From Flavobacteriaceae bacterium GSB9 (GTDB lineage Bacteria > Bacteroidota > Bacteroidia > Flavobacteriales > Flavobacteriaceae): a DNA stretch of 64,000 nucleotides. Positions 18,001 through 26,385 of this stretch are shown in pieces. The number at the start of each line of letters is the position of its first letter. The stretch's first letter is position 1. The translations under genes and the position numbers were made by a program. The DNA lies in NCBI GenBank assembly GCA_022749295.1, contig CP062007.1:1302001-1366000 (forward strand), in the 5' to 3' direction. The notes beneath the pieces were generated by a model that searched no databases, was not told where the DNA came from, and worked only from the letters and a program-made list of their open reading frames with translations.

Positions 18001-18026
18001 GATATGAAAAGTTTTTTTCATATATC
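18001..18026. promoter_or_regulatory. Inverted repeat in the dnaA leader
   Basis: ATATGAAAA (18002-18010) pairs with TTTTCATAT (18015-18023), a 9-bp stem with a 4-nt loop, ~40 bp before the dnaA ATG. It could be a repressor site or an mRNA hairpin. No DnaA boxes of the TTATNCACA type were found in this 190-bp gap. Confidence 0.35.
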
Positions 18027-18061
18027 ATCTAGCTAACTTAAAAAAATCTGTATATCTAAAA

Positions 18062-19489
18062 ATGAGTGTAACTGCGCAATCGGTATGGAATAATTGTCTT
18101 GAATTTATAAAGGATAACATCCAACCGCAAGCATACAAAACTTGGTTTGAGCCTATTGCAGCAGTTAAGCTTACAGATAATGCTTTGAGCATTCAAGTTC
18201 CCAGTAAGTTTTTTTACGAATGGCTCGAAGAACACTATGTCAAAATTTTGAAGGTAGCCCTCACAAAAGAGTTGGGAGAAACAGCCAAACTGGTTTACAT
18301 TATTAAAATGGAAAACACCTATGGCAACAAACAACCTTTTACCGAAAAAATTCCTAGCTCTAACAGAAGCGCAGTAAAATCACAAGACGTTGACATTCCT
18401 TTAAACAATAAAAATCCTGAATTACGTAATCCATTTGTAATCCCTGGTATTAGGAATGTTAAAATTGAATCGCAACTTAACCCTAATTACAGTTTTGAAA
18501 ACTTTTTGGAGGGCGACTCAAACAGATTGGCCCGCAGTGCCGGTTTAGCGGTTGCTGCAAAACCTGGGGGCACGTCGTTTAATCCGTTGTTGATTTTTGG
18601 TGGTGTTGGTTTAGGAAAAACCCATTTGGCTCACGCCATTGGTGTCGATATAAAAGACAAATATCCAGAAAAAACAGTCCTTTATATCTCTGCAGAAAAG
18701 TTTACACAACAATATATTGATGCTGTTAAAAAGAATAATAGGAATGATTTTATTCATTTTTATCAAATTATTGACGTATTGATTATTGACGACGTGCAGT
18801 TCTTGTCTGGAAAAACAGGAACCCAAGATGTATTCTTCCACATATTCAACCATTTGCACCAAAATGGTAAACAGGTTGTATTAACAAGTGATAAAGCACC
18901 TGTTGATATGCAAGACATCGAGCAACGTTTATTATCTCGATTTAAATGGGGGCTTTCTGCCGAGTTGCAAAACCCAGATTTTGAAACTCGTGTTTCCATC
19001 TTAAGAAACAAACTGTACCGCGACGGTGTTGAAATGCCAGAAGAGATTATTGAATATGTTGCCAAAAACATCAAAACCAATGTTAGGGAACTTGAGGGCG
19101 CTATTATTTCGTTAATCGCCCAATCGTCTTTCAATAAGAAAGAAATTACCCTAGACTTGGCGCGCATCATTGTTGAAAAATTTGTAAAAAATACTAAGCG
19201 CGAAGTTTCTATTGACTACATACAAAAAGTGGTTTCTGACTACTTCCAAATGGATGTTGACACGTTACAATCAAAAACCAGAAAACGTCATATTGTTCAA
19301 GCGCGTCAATTGGCCATGTTTTTTGCCAAAAAACTCACTAAAGCATCGCTTGCAAGTATTGGCTCCCAAATAGGGAAACGCGATCATGCTACAGTATTGC
19401 ACGCCTGTAAAACAGTAGACAATCTTTCTTCAACCGACAAACAATTTAGAAAGTACGTTGAAGACATTACAAAAAAGCTTTCAGTTTAA
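18062..19489 (+). CDS. dnaA: Chromosomal replication initiator DnaA
   Basis: 475 residues. Domain I (about 1-85) and a short variable domain II precede the AAA+ domain, with Walker A GGVGLGKTH near 180 and Walker B LIIDDVQFL. Domain IV has the DnaA-box-binding signature GKRDHATVLHAC near 438. It opens the replication origin. A low-molecular-weight phosphatase follows after 12 bp and is probably co-transcribed. Confidence 0.98.
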   Translation: MSVTAQSVWNNCLEFIKDNIQPQAYKTWFEPIAAVKLTDNALSIQVPSKFFYEWLEEHYVKILKVALTKELGETAKLVYIIKMENTYGNKQPFTEKIPSSNRSAVKSQDVDIPLNNKNPELRNPFVIPGIRNVKIESQLNPNYSFENFLEGDSNRLARSAGLAVAAKPGGTSFNPLLIFGGVGLGKTHLAHAIGVDIKDKYPEKTVLYISAEKFTQQYIDAVKKNNRNDFIHFYQIIDVLIIDDVQFLSGKTGTQDVFFHIFNHLHQNGKQVVLTSDKAPVDMQDIEQRLLSRFKWGLSAELQNPDFETRVSILRNKLYRDGVEMPEEIIEYVAKNIKTNVRELEGAIISLIAQSSFNKKEITLDLARIIVEKFVKNTKREVSIDYIQKVVSDYFQMDVDTLQSKTRKRHIVQARQLAMFFAKKLTKASLASIGSQIGKRDHATVLHACKTVDNLSSTDKQFRKYVEDITKKLSV

Positions 19490-19501
19490 ATTCCTATTGA
19501 A

Positions 19502-19957
19502 ATGACTAAAATCTTAATGGTTTGCCTTGGAAACATTTGTCGTTCTCCACTGGCTGAAGGTATTTTAAAATCTAAATTACCTGCTGAAACATATACCGTT
19601 GATTCTGCCGGCACCGCAGCATATCATATTGGAAACAGTCCTGATCAACGCTCGGTTGCTGTGGCAAGTAAATACGGCTTGGATATCTCAAACTTGAGAG
19701 GCAGACAATTTGAAGTTTCAGATTTTGATAGATTTGATTTGATTTATGTCATGGATAGCTCCAATTTTCAAAACGTTGTGAAATTGGCTAGAAACGACAG
19801 CGACATTTCTAAAGTAAACATGATTTTAAACGAAGTTCACCCCAACAAAGACTTCGAGGTGCCCGACCCTTACTATGGCGGCGACCAAGGTTTTGAAAAT
19901 GTTTATAAAATGTTAGATGAAGCGTGCACAATTATAGCCAGAAAAGTAACCCCCTAA
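19502..19957 (+). CDS. Low-molecular-weight protein-tyrosine phosphatase
   Basis: 151 residues. The P-loop VCLGNICRSP holds Cys8 and Arg14 (CX5R), and the general-acid loop VPDPYYGGDQGF holds the catalytic Asp. Relatives dephosphorylate tyrosine kinases of capsule or exopolysaccharide systems; no kinase is nearby. The placement after dnaA is common in flavobacteria. Confidence 0.93.
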   Translation: MTKILMVCLGNICRSPLAEGILKSKLPAETYTVDSAGTAAYHIGNSPDQRSVAVASKYGLDISNLRGRQFEVSDFDRFDLIYVMDSSNFQNVVKLARNDSDISKVNMILNEVHPNKDFEVPDPYYGGDQGFENVYKMLDEACTIIARKVTP

Positions 19958-20007
19958 CCAAATGGAAATTAGCATCTTATTTGTTAACTTTACTTAAAAG
20001 ATGCTCT

Positions 20008-21417
20008 ATGAAAAATACTTTGGTCTCTCTCGTTTTTTACACGCTAAGCTTTTTGGGGTTAGCACAAACCGTTCAGCTTGAAACTTTTGCTTCTGGCTTT
20101 ACCAATCCTGTTGAAATAGCCCATGCCAACGACAACAGATTATTTGTTGTTGAAAAATCTGGAATCATTAAAATATTGAAACCAGACGGAAGCGTTAACA
20201 GTACGCCTTTTTTAAATATCTCTAATTTGGTTGGTTCGGGTGGAGAACGCGGACTTTTAGGATTGGCTTTTGCTCCAGATTTTGCTACTTCAGGCAGGTT
20301 TTACGTGAACTATACCGACAACAGCAGCACTAACGAACCCAACACTATTATTGCAAGATATACGGTTAGCGCAAACCCAGATGTTGCCAATACTGACCAA
20401 GACATTCTGTTAACCTACAAACAACCTTACGGCAATCATAACGGAGGCAAATTGGCCTTTGGAAGCGATGGCTTCCTGTATATAGGTGTTGGTGATGGCG
20501 GTAGCGGTGGCGACCCTCAAAACAGGGCACAAAACACAACAAGCCTTTTTGGTAAAATATTACGCATAGATGTTAGTGGAAATGCGTACAGCATTCCTGA
20601 GAGCAATCCGTTTTTGAATTCGGAAAATGGACCGGACGACCCAAGACCAGAAATTTTCGCCATAGGACTACGTAATCCTTGGAAATTTTCATTCGACAGA
20701 TCCTCTTCCGATTTATGGATTGCAGACGTAGGACAAAATGCATACGAAGAAATTAATAAAGTTAATGGCTCAGGGAACCCGGGCGATAATTATGGCTGGC
20801 GTTGCTATGAAGGCAACCACGAATTTAATACCAGCTCCAACTGTCCGCCTAACGGTTTATCAGCCACTGTAACACCTATTGCTGAGTATCCACATGTTGG
20901 AAGTGGCTGTTCAGGTTCTATAACCGGCGGTTACGTTTACCGGGGAGATAGCTATCCCAATTTTAGTGGTAAATACTTTTTTGCGGATTACTGTAAACGA
21001 GATATAGGTATTTTAACAAATAACGGTGAAACCTGGTCGCTAGCATTTCAAAGACCAAATACAACCCAAGGCTGGACCACTTTTGGCGAAGATGCAAATG
21101 GCGAGTTATATATTGCAGGCGGCACCAGTGTTTACAAAATTACCGATGCCAATTTAAACGTTTCCGATACAGCAAAACTTGAGTGTAGTATATATCCCAA
21201 TCCTTCAACAAGTCATGTTACCATCAATTTATCACGTGTTTATAAAGATGCTGTTTCAATTTCACTATATAATATTCAAGGGCAAAAATTAACGCATACT
21301 TCCGCTAAAAGTAAAATCATTAATTTACCGGTTAAAAAATACAGTAAGGGCCTATATTTTATTGAAATTCGCTTAAGCAATTCTTTTAAAACCATCAAAA
21401 AAATCAGTATTAAATAA
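20008..21417 (+). CDS. Secreted PQQ-dependent aldose sugar dehydrogenase-type protein with T9SS sorting domain
   Basis: 469 residues from MKNTLVSLVFYT, which begins a good signal peptide ending in GLAQT; the longer open frame upstream overlaps the phosphatase gene. The beta-propeller of the soluble glucose/sorbosone dehydrogenase family follows, with HNGGKLAFG, GVGDGGSGGDPQNRAQN and GLRNPWKFSFD. The last ~80 residues, from SIYPNPSTSHVTINL near 394 to KTIKKISIK, are a type A T9SS C-terminal sorting domain. The protein should be exported through the outer membrane and oxidise sugars with PQQ. It directly abuts the RsmI-like gene. Confidence 0.92.
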   Translation: MKNTLVSLVFYTLSFLGLAQTVQLETFASGFTNPVEIAHANDNRLFVVEKSGIIKILKPDGSVNSTPFLNISNLVGSGGERGLLGLAFAPDFATSGRFYVNYTDNSSTNEPNTIIARYTVSANPDVANTDQDILLTYKQPYGNHNGGKLAFGSDGFLYIGVGDGGSGGDPQNRAQNTTSLFGKILRIDVSGNAYSIPESNPFLNSENGPDDPRPEIFAIGLRNPWKFSFDRSSSDLWIADVGQNAYEEINKVNGSGNPGDNYGWRCYEGNHEFNTSSNCPPNGLSATVTPIAEYPHVGSGCSGSITGGYVYRGDSYPNFSGKYFFADYCKRDIGILTNNGETWSLAFQRPNTTQGWTTFGEDANGELYIAGGTSVYKITDANLNVSDTAKLECSIYPNPSTSHVTINLSRVYKDAVSISLYNIQGQKLTHTSAKSKIINLPVKKYSKGLYFIEIRLSNSFKTIKKISIK

Positions 21418-22134
21418 ATGACAACCCAACAAGGCAAGCTTTATCTCATCCCGACCACACTAGGAGACAACGACCCTTTGGAAGTACTTCCTTTATCAGT
21501 AAAACAAATTATAGACAATACCGATACTTTTATAGTTGAAAACGAAAAGACAGCCAGACGTTTTATCAAGCGAATTTGCCCAGAAAAAAAACAGTCTTCG
21601 CTTAAAATATTTCTACTTAATAAGTTTACGGATGAAACCGACAAGCCCAGTTTTTTAGAACCTTGCTCTAAAGGTATAAATATTGGATTACTTTCTGAAG
21701 CTGGGTGCCCTGGTGTGGCCGACCCTGGTGCTGATATTGTAAAAATAGCACATACCAAAAATTTAAAAGTGGTTCCTTTGGTTGGTCCTTCTTCTATACT
21801 AATGGCCATAATGGCATCCGGCATGAACGGGCAGAGTTTTGCATTTAACGGCTATCTCCCTATTGATAAAAGTGAGCGAAAAAGAGACATCAAGCGTTTG
21901 GAACGTTTATCGTTTGATTCAAACCAATCACAAGTATTTATTGAAACCCCATACCGAAACAACAAAATGCTTGAAGTTTTAACTAGTGTTCTCGAAAGCA
22001 ACACCAATATATGCGTGGCTTGCGACATTACTTTGCCAACAGAATTTATTAAAACGCTGCCCGCCAAGCTATGGAAAAAAAATATGGTAGACCTTCATAA
22101 AAGACCTACCATATTTATAATACATAAATTTTAA
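21418..22134 (+). CDS. RsmI-like SAM-dependent tetrapyrrole-methylase-fold protein
   Basis: 238 residues of the class III methyltransferase fold. The N-terminal GKLYLIPTTLGD, the SEAGCPGVADPGADIV loop and the VGPSSILMAIMASGMNGQSFAFNGYLP segment match the RsmI family, which 2'-O-methylates C1402 of 16S rRNA. It diverges from canonical RsmI at the N-terminus (PTTLGD rather than the usual TPIGN), so it may be the bacteroidetal paralogue with another RNA target. Its ATG follows directly after the stop codon before it. Confidence 0.85.
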   Translation: MTTQQGKLYLIPTTLGDNDPLEVLPLSVKQIIDNTDTFIVENEKTARRFIKRICPEKKQSSLKIFLLNKFTDETDKPSFLEPCSKGINIGLLSEAGCPGVADPGADIVKIAHTKNLKVVPLVGPSSILMAIMASGMNGQSFAFNGYLPIDKSERKRDIKRLERLSFDSNQSQVFIETPYRNNKMLEVLTSVLESNTNICVACDITLPTEFIKTLPAKLWKKNMVDLHKRPTIFIIHKF

Positions 22135-22152
22135 TATAACTTAAAACATCGT

Positions 22153-22821
22153 TTACAAGGCTCTAGCTTTTCTATTCGCTTTAACAAACGACGTGTCGTA
22201 GCCGGAGAAACGTTTCATATAATAATAAACCGTTGTTCCGTAGCCATCGGCAAAATTATCTAGACCGTAGCTTCGTAAATACTTTTTAACACTGCCTGGC
22301 CCAGCCAAGTGCGCAGCTGCCAAAATTCCAGATTCGGTAACAATAACACCATTAATACGTTTACCAACAAAATTTTTGATATCACGTCTTAAAATCCATT
22401 TGTTACGTGCTGTATTGGCCAAAAACGCTTTTTCCTGCAACCTTGGGTTCTTTAAAAACTTAGCAGGATTGTTAATACCAATTAATTTTAATGTAGACGC
22501 TCCAAATTGATATTTGCCTAAATACCCATAGGTATTAACAGAGTTGTAGTTTCCACCAGACTCTTTAAAGGCCAAGGCTTCTTTAAAGCCTACAAAAGAT
22601 TTTCCTAAATAAGGGGTAAAAACCTCTTTGGAATCATCTTCCGTATTAAGTGCCAAAAGCTTGTTATTTAGGTGGGTGCTGTTATTAACCGTGTAGTTTA
22701 AATTCAAGCCTTCCGTTGAGTAGTTGCTCAAATCAATGGTTACATTTGTTTTAAATAATGTGCCCAAAAGCACTAAAACTGTAAGCGTAAGGGTTGTATA
22801 ACCTGCAATATGCTTTACCAT
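22153..22821 (-). CDS. Lysozyme-fold envelope protein (putative lytic transglycosylase-like)
   Basis: 222 residues. One N-terminal hydrophobic segment (about 5-24) should anchor or export it. After a ~45-residue spacer comes a lysozyme-like region: LAFKESGGNYNS with candidate catalytic Glu87, then YGYLGKYQFGASTL and AAAHLAGPGSVKKYL. These are the Glu and Gly-Tyr elements of goose-type lysozyme and transglycosylase folds. It probably cuts peptidoglycan. It lies downstream of mltG and DUF2279 on the same strand. Confidence 0.75.
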   Translation of the reverse strand: MVKHIAGYTTLTLTVLVLLGTLFKTNVTIDLSNYSTEGLNLNYTVNNSTHLNNKLLALNTEDDSKEVFTPYLGKSFVGFKEALAFKESGGNYNSVNTYGYLGKYQFGASTLKLIGINNPAKFLKNPRLQEKAFLANTARNKWILRRDIKNFVGKRINGVIVTESGILAAAHLAGPGSVKKYLRSYGLDNFADGYGTTVYYYMKRFSGYDTSFVKANRKARAL

Positions 22822-22931
22822 AATTTTAAATTTTTTCAGCAGATTTTAATGAAAAACATGCCTTGAAATTTGAGCGTGCAAAATTATAAAAATTTTCAAT
22901 AACTTCAAAACTAATCGATTAAGTACTATTT

Positions 22932-23843
22932 TTAAATGAAGAATAGATGAAATACATTCCCTTTTTTACTGATTTCCAGAGTAGGAAACGGTATTTTTAT
23001 CATATTAAAAACATCAAAAACAGTCATCAACAACCTTGAATTCGTTTTGATTTTAGTCAAATTTACATCAAAACTCAAGTAAAACTGCCTATACCTATCA
23101 TTATTTGTTAACACCTGATTGTCAATATCTTTAACGCCATTAAGCATACCTTCTCCACTATATCCTACCGCCACATTCAGCCATTTTGGCACTTTACTTT
23201 GTTTAAAAAAAGAATGTAAATTGAAACTTAACCAATACGTTTGCCCATTATAATCCTTTAAAATCTGCTCCAAATACGATTTACCTAGCTTACTTGGATT
23301 TTGATCGGCGTATTTTGTTTGGTGAAATGAATATTTTAGGGCAATTCTTTGCTCTTTCCACAACAATTGTTGTCCAACATACAGTCCTGTACCTGTTCCA
23401 TTCGCCAAAACATCCCCCCAAGAAAAGCCCCACTCTTTAGAAAAACCATCTAAAACTTCAACCGCCGTTAAAAATGTAAAACCCAAAGTGGCGCCATACA
23501 ACAGCTGGTGTTTTTTACTCACCCCGCTCCAGTTTAACATTTGTGCACCGTGCCTTCCCATTTGATAAGATGTAAACACGTGGCCCAATTTATCCATTTG
23601 TAACCATTGACCGTTGTCGTTTAATGTATGAAATTTTGAACGCTCGAAATCGGCATACCAAATTTGGTCTAAACCAACAAGAGCAGATGCCATAAGCGAT
23701 GTTTCGGCAATAATGATGCTATTGCGTCTTGAGATGTTTAAACTATCGCTGGGCGTAAAAAAGTTTTCTGTTTTAGATTGCGACAACAATATCATGGGCA
23801 ATAAAAAAAACAAAATGCTATTTTTAATTGCCGACGCCATCAC
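22932..23843 (-). CDS. DUF2279 (YfiM-like) membrane/periplasmic protein
   Basis: 303 residues with a signal-like hydrophobic N-terminus (FFLLPMILLSQ). The DUF2279 core includes MDKLGHVFTSYQMGRHGAQML, EVLDGFSKEWGFSWGDVLANGTG and a C-terminal part that could be beta-stranded. The conserved His, Glu and Asp residues recall a membrane-bound enzyme, but no activity is known. Its start overlaps the mltG stop by one base. Confidence 0.82.
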   Translation of the reverse strand: MMASAIKNSILFFLLPMILLSQSKTENFFTPSDSLNISRRNSIIIAETSLMASALVGLDQIWYADFERSKFHTLNDNGQWLQMDKLGHVFTSYQMGRHGAQMLNWSGVSKKHQLLYGATLGFTFLTAVEVLDGFSKEWGFSWGDVLANGTGTGLYVGQQLLWKEQRIALKYSFHQTKYADQNPSKLGKSYLEQILKDYNGQTYWLSFNLHSFFKQSKVPKWLNVAVGYSGEGMLNGVKDIDNQVLTNNDRYRQFYLSFDVNLTKIKTNSRLLMTVFDVFNMIKIPFPTLEISKKGNVFHLFFI

Positions 23844-24886
23844 TATTTATTAATACCTTGAGAAGACAAATAACGCTGGTATGCTCTGGCATTAGCATTA
23901 TGCTGAGATAAGGTTTTTGCAAATTTGTGATATCCCAATCGGCTTGCGTCTGCCGCAAAATATAAATAATTATGTTTTTCGTAATTGAGCACCGCATCTA
24001 TTGCAGAAATATCGGGCATGGCTATTAAGCCCGGGGGCAACCCTCTATTTTTATAGGTGTTGTACGGGGAATCGATTTCTTTGTGAACGTTCAAAACACG
24101 TTTGATAACCGTATTTCTATATTGAGGTAATTGATAGGCAGCAAACTTTAACGTTGGATCTGCCTGAAGTGGCATTCCTATCCTTAAACGGTTTAAATAA
24201 ACACCAGCAATCCTGGGCTGTTCACTGGTCTGTTTAGACTCTTCGTGAACAATAGATGCTAAAGCAATCACTTGAGTTGGAGTCAAACCAATGGCTTCTG
24301 CTTTTTTTATTCGGTTTTCATTCCAAAATCTATGATACTCCTTTAGCATTCGCTTTCTAAATGCTTCAGCCGAGGTATTCCAGAAAAACTCATAACTGTT
24401 TGGCAAATACATCCCCAAAGCTGTTGCTTCGTTAAAATTATTTTCCTCCAAAAAGTTAGAATTCTTCATGGCTGATAGTAACGACAAACTATCAGCTTCA
24501 ATCTGTGCCGCTATTCTTCCTGCTAATTTTTTAAGGGTTTCTTGATTGTTGAATGACACTTTTATGGGTAAATTATTGCTCCTAATGGAATTAATAATGT
24601 CGTTATTGCTCATTCCTTTCTTAATTTGAAAACGACCAGCCTTTATGTTAGATGTGTATTTTTTTCGTTCGGCCAATGCATCAAAAGCATCCATATCATC
24701 CAATAAAGGCTCCAACTGATTTCTAACCTCACTATAGGAAGCATTTGTTGGGACAAAAATATAGGCCACCTCATTATTAAAGGCCGTATTAGGCTTCAAC
24801 ATAGCCTTATAAACAAAATGGGAAAAAAAAGCAGCTGCTACCAACCCCAAAACCGCAATAGCGATAAGTATTTTTCTTATGTACAT
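23843..24886 (-). CDS. mltG: Endolytic murein transglycosylase MltG
   Basis: 347 residues with a single N-terminal membrane helix (about 6-28). The YceG domain follows with the catalytic-Glu segment ASIVHEESKQ and the signatures GVYLNRLRIGMPLQADPT and NTYKNRGLPPGLIAMP. MltG cleaves nascent glycan strands at the inner membrane and sets their length. It overlaps the GNAT gene by one base and the DUF2279 gene by one base, so translation is coupled through this operon. Confidence 0.95.
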   Translation of the reverse strand: MYIRKILIAIAVLGLVAAAFFSHFVYKAMLKPNTAFNNEVAYIFVPTNASYSEVRNQLEPLLDDMDAFDALAERKKYTSNIKAGRFQIKKGMSNNDIINSIRSNNLPIKVSFNNQETLKKLAGRIAAQIEADSLSLLSAMKNSNFLEENNFNEATALGMYLPNSYEFFWNTSAEAFRKRMLKEYHRFWNENRIKKAEAIGLTPTQVIALASIVHEESKQTSEQPRIAGVYLNRLRIGMPLQADPTLKFAAYQLPQYRNTVIKRVLNVHKEIDSPYNTYKNRGLPPGLIAMPDISAIDAVLNYEKHNYLYFAADASRLGYHKFAKTLSQHNANARAYQRYLSSQGINK

Positions 24887-25413
24887 TAAATCTTTTTTAT
24901 GAGCTGAAATAAATATTCATTTTTAAAAACACCGTTAACAACATTCCAATCCTTTTTTAAACCAACTTCCTTAAACCCTTGATTTGTAAAAAGCCTTTTG
25001 CTAGCTTCGTTTTCTTCTGAAATATTACAATATAATTGGTGTAAACCTAAATGGACAAAGCTGTAATCTACCACAAGTTTTAGCGCCTCCTTACCTACTC
25101 CTTTAGACCTATTGCTGGGGGATTTAACCAAAATACCTATACCTGCTCTTTTATTTTTGAAATCGAAATCGAACAGGTCAATCAACCCAAGAGTTTCGTT
25201 ATTATAGTTTGAAATGACCAAGCGTAACTGCTTAACGTCATAAATATCTCTATGGGCATGCTCTAAATACTGCTTTATTAAAAATTTAGAATAAGGTGTT
25301 TGCGTATTACTTATTTCCCAAACGGTTTCGTCGTTTTCAATCTCGTGAACAAACTCGAGATCTTCAGGCTCCAGTGCACGCAAAAATATATTTTGTCCTT
25401 TCAGGGTAGTCAT
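24886..25413 (-). CDS. GNAT-family N-acetyltransferase
   Basis: 175 residues of the RimJ/RimL-like GNAT fold. It begins LKGQNIFLRALEPEDLEFV, and the acetyl-CoA loop is in VKSPSNRSKGVGKEALKLV. The acceptor is unknown. It overlaps dapF by four bases at its start (25410-25413) and mltG by one base at its end. Confidence 0.9.
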   Translation of the reverse strand: MTTLKGQNIFLRALEPEDLEFVHEIENDETVWEISNTQTPYSKFLIKQYLEHAHRDIYDVKQLRLVISNYNNETLGLIDLFDFDFKNKRAGIGILVKSPSNRSKGVGKEALKLVVDYSFVHLGLHQLYCNISEENEASKRLFTNQGFKEVGLKKDWNVVNGVFKNEYLFQLIKKI

Positions 25414-26183
25414 ATGGTTCCTTTAAAGACAAAATTAGCGGGCCCTATAAGCCATACATCTTTATAACCCCCGTTTTCTACATTAAATCGAACCTGTAGC
25501 TCACCACCTTCAACCTGAAGTTTAACTAAACTTTTTTCGGTTTCACCAGTGTAATGCATAGCAATCGCCACAGCGGTAACTCCCGTTCCACAAGAAAGGG
25601 TTTCATCTTCTACACCACGCTCGTAGGTTCTTACCCTAAAGGCTTCATCAGATATCTTCTTAACAAAATTAACGTTAGTGCCTTCTTGGTTGTATGGTGC
25701 ACCATATCTAATTTTAGCACCAGTACTTTTAATATCAAAATTTTCAATATCGGTCTCAAACTGAACATGGTGCGGAGAACCAGTGTTTAAAAACACATGG
25801 TTATGTAATTTTTCAACGGTATCGACATCTTGCATTTGCAGTTTAACTATATCGCCATCGATTGAGGCGTGGTGTAAACCGTCAATAGCTTCAAACGTAC
25901 ATTGGCTTTTAATAACGCCCAGCTGTTTAGCAAACGCCACTAAACACCGACCACCATTTCCACACATGGTACTTTCATTCCCATCCGCATTATAATACAC
26001 CATTTTAAAATCCAATTCATCGTGGTTTTCCAATAAAATAAGTCCGTCTGCTCCTATGCCAAAACGTCTATCGCAAAGCAATTTAACACGTTTGGTATCA
26101 TTTTTGTCGAATTTTAGTTGACGATTATCAATCATCACAAAATCGTTTCCCGTTCCTTGATATTTATAAAAAGTCTGTTGCAT
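25410..26183 (-). CDS. dapF: Diaminopimelate epimerase
   Basis: 257 residues from MQQTFYKYQGTGNDFV; a Met four codons earlier (26195) is less typical. The two catalytic cysteines are in STMCGNGGRC and ETLSCGTG. It converts LL- to meso-diaminopimelate, for lysine and peptidoglycan. It heads an operon with GNAT, mltG and DUF2279, a cell-wall theme. Confidence 0.96.
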   Translation of the reverse strand: MQQTFYKYQGTGNDFVMIDNRQLKFDKNDTKRVKLLCDRRFGIGADGLILLENHDELDFKMVYYNADGNESTMCGNGGRCLVAFAKQLGVIKSQCTFEAIDGLHHASIDGDIVKLQMQDVDTVEKLHNHVFLNTGSPHHVQFETDIENFDIKSTGAKIRYGAPYNQEGTNVNFVKKISDEAFRVRTYERGVEDETLSCGTGVTAVAIAMHYTGETEKSLVKLQVEGGELQVRFNVENGGYKDVWLIGPANFVFKGTI

Positions 26184-26225
26184 AATAAAGCACAAAGATA
26201 TAAATATTATAGCGTTTAATTGATT

Positions 26226-26307
26226 GTTAAATGCACGTTAAACGCGACGTTAAAAATCGTTAAAACGAAATAGTAAATTCAATAAATATTTAATTTTAAT
26301 CGTTAAA
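26226..26307. promoter_or_regulatory. Phased GTTAAA direct repeats upstream of htrA
   Basis: GTTAAA occurs at 26226, 26237, 26249, 26259 and 26302. The first four are 11, 12 and 10 bp apart, and the fifth is 43 bp on, so all lie on nearly one face of the helix. Four of the five are preceded by C. They fill the gap between divergent dapF and htrA, which suggests an activator or repressor array. Inferred from pattern only. Confidence 0.45.
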
Positions 26308-26385
26308 TGTTTATTCATTTAACACAAAAAGTAAAAATTAGTTAGAGATACGGTCTCAAAAAAATTAAAAGGTAAAATTTAAATT

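Noticed and set aside
17872-18061. Replication origin next to dnaA
   Set aside because: No cluster of DnaA boxes (TTATNCACA) was found here; the nearest is TTGTTCACA with a mismatch. An AT-rich hairpin alone is not enough.
21418-22134. Canonical 16S rRNA RsmI
   Set aside because: The fold matches, but the N-terminal TPIGN motif is changed, so I keep the name open.
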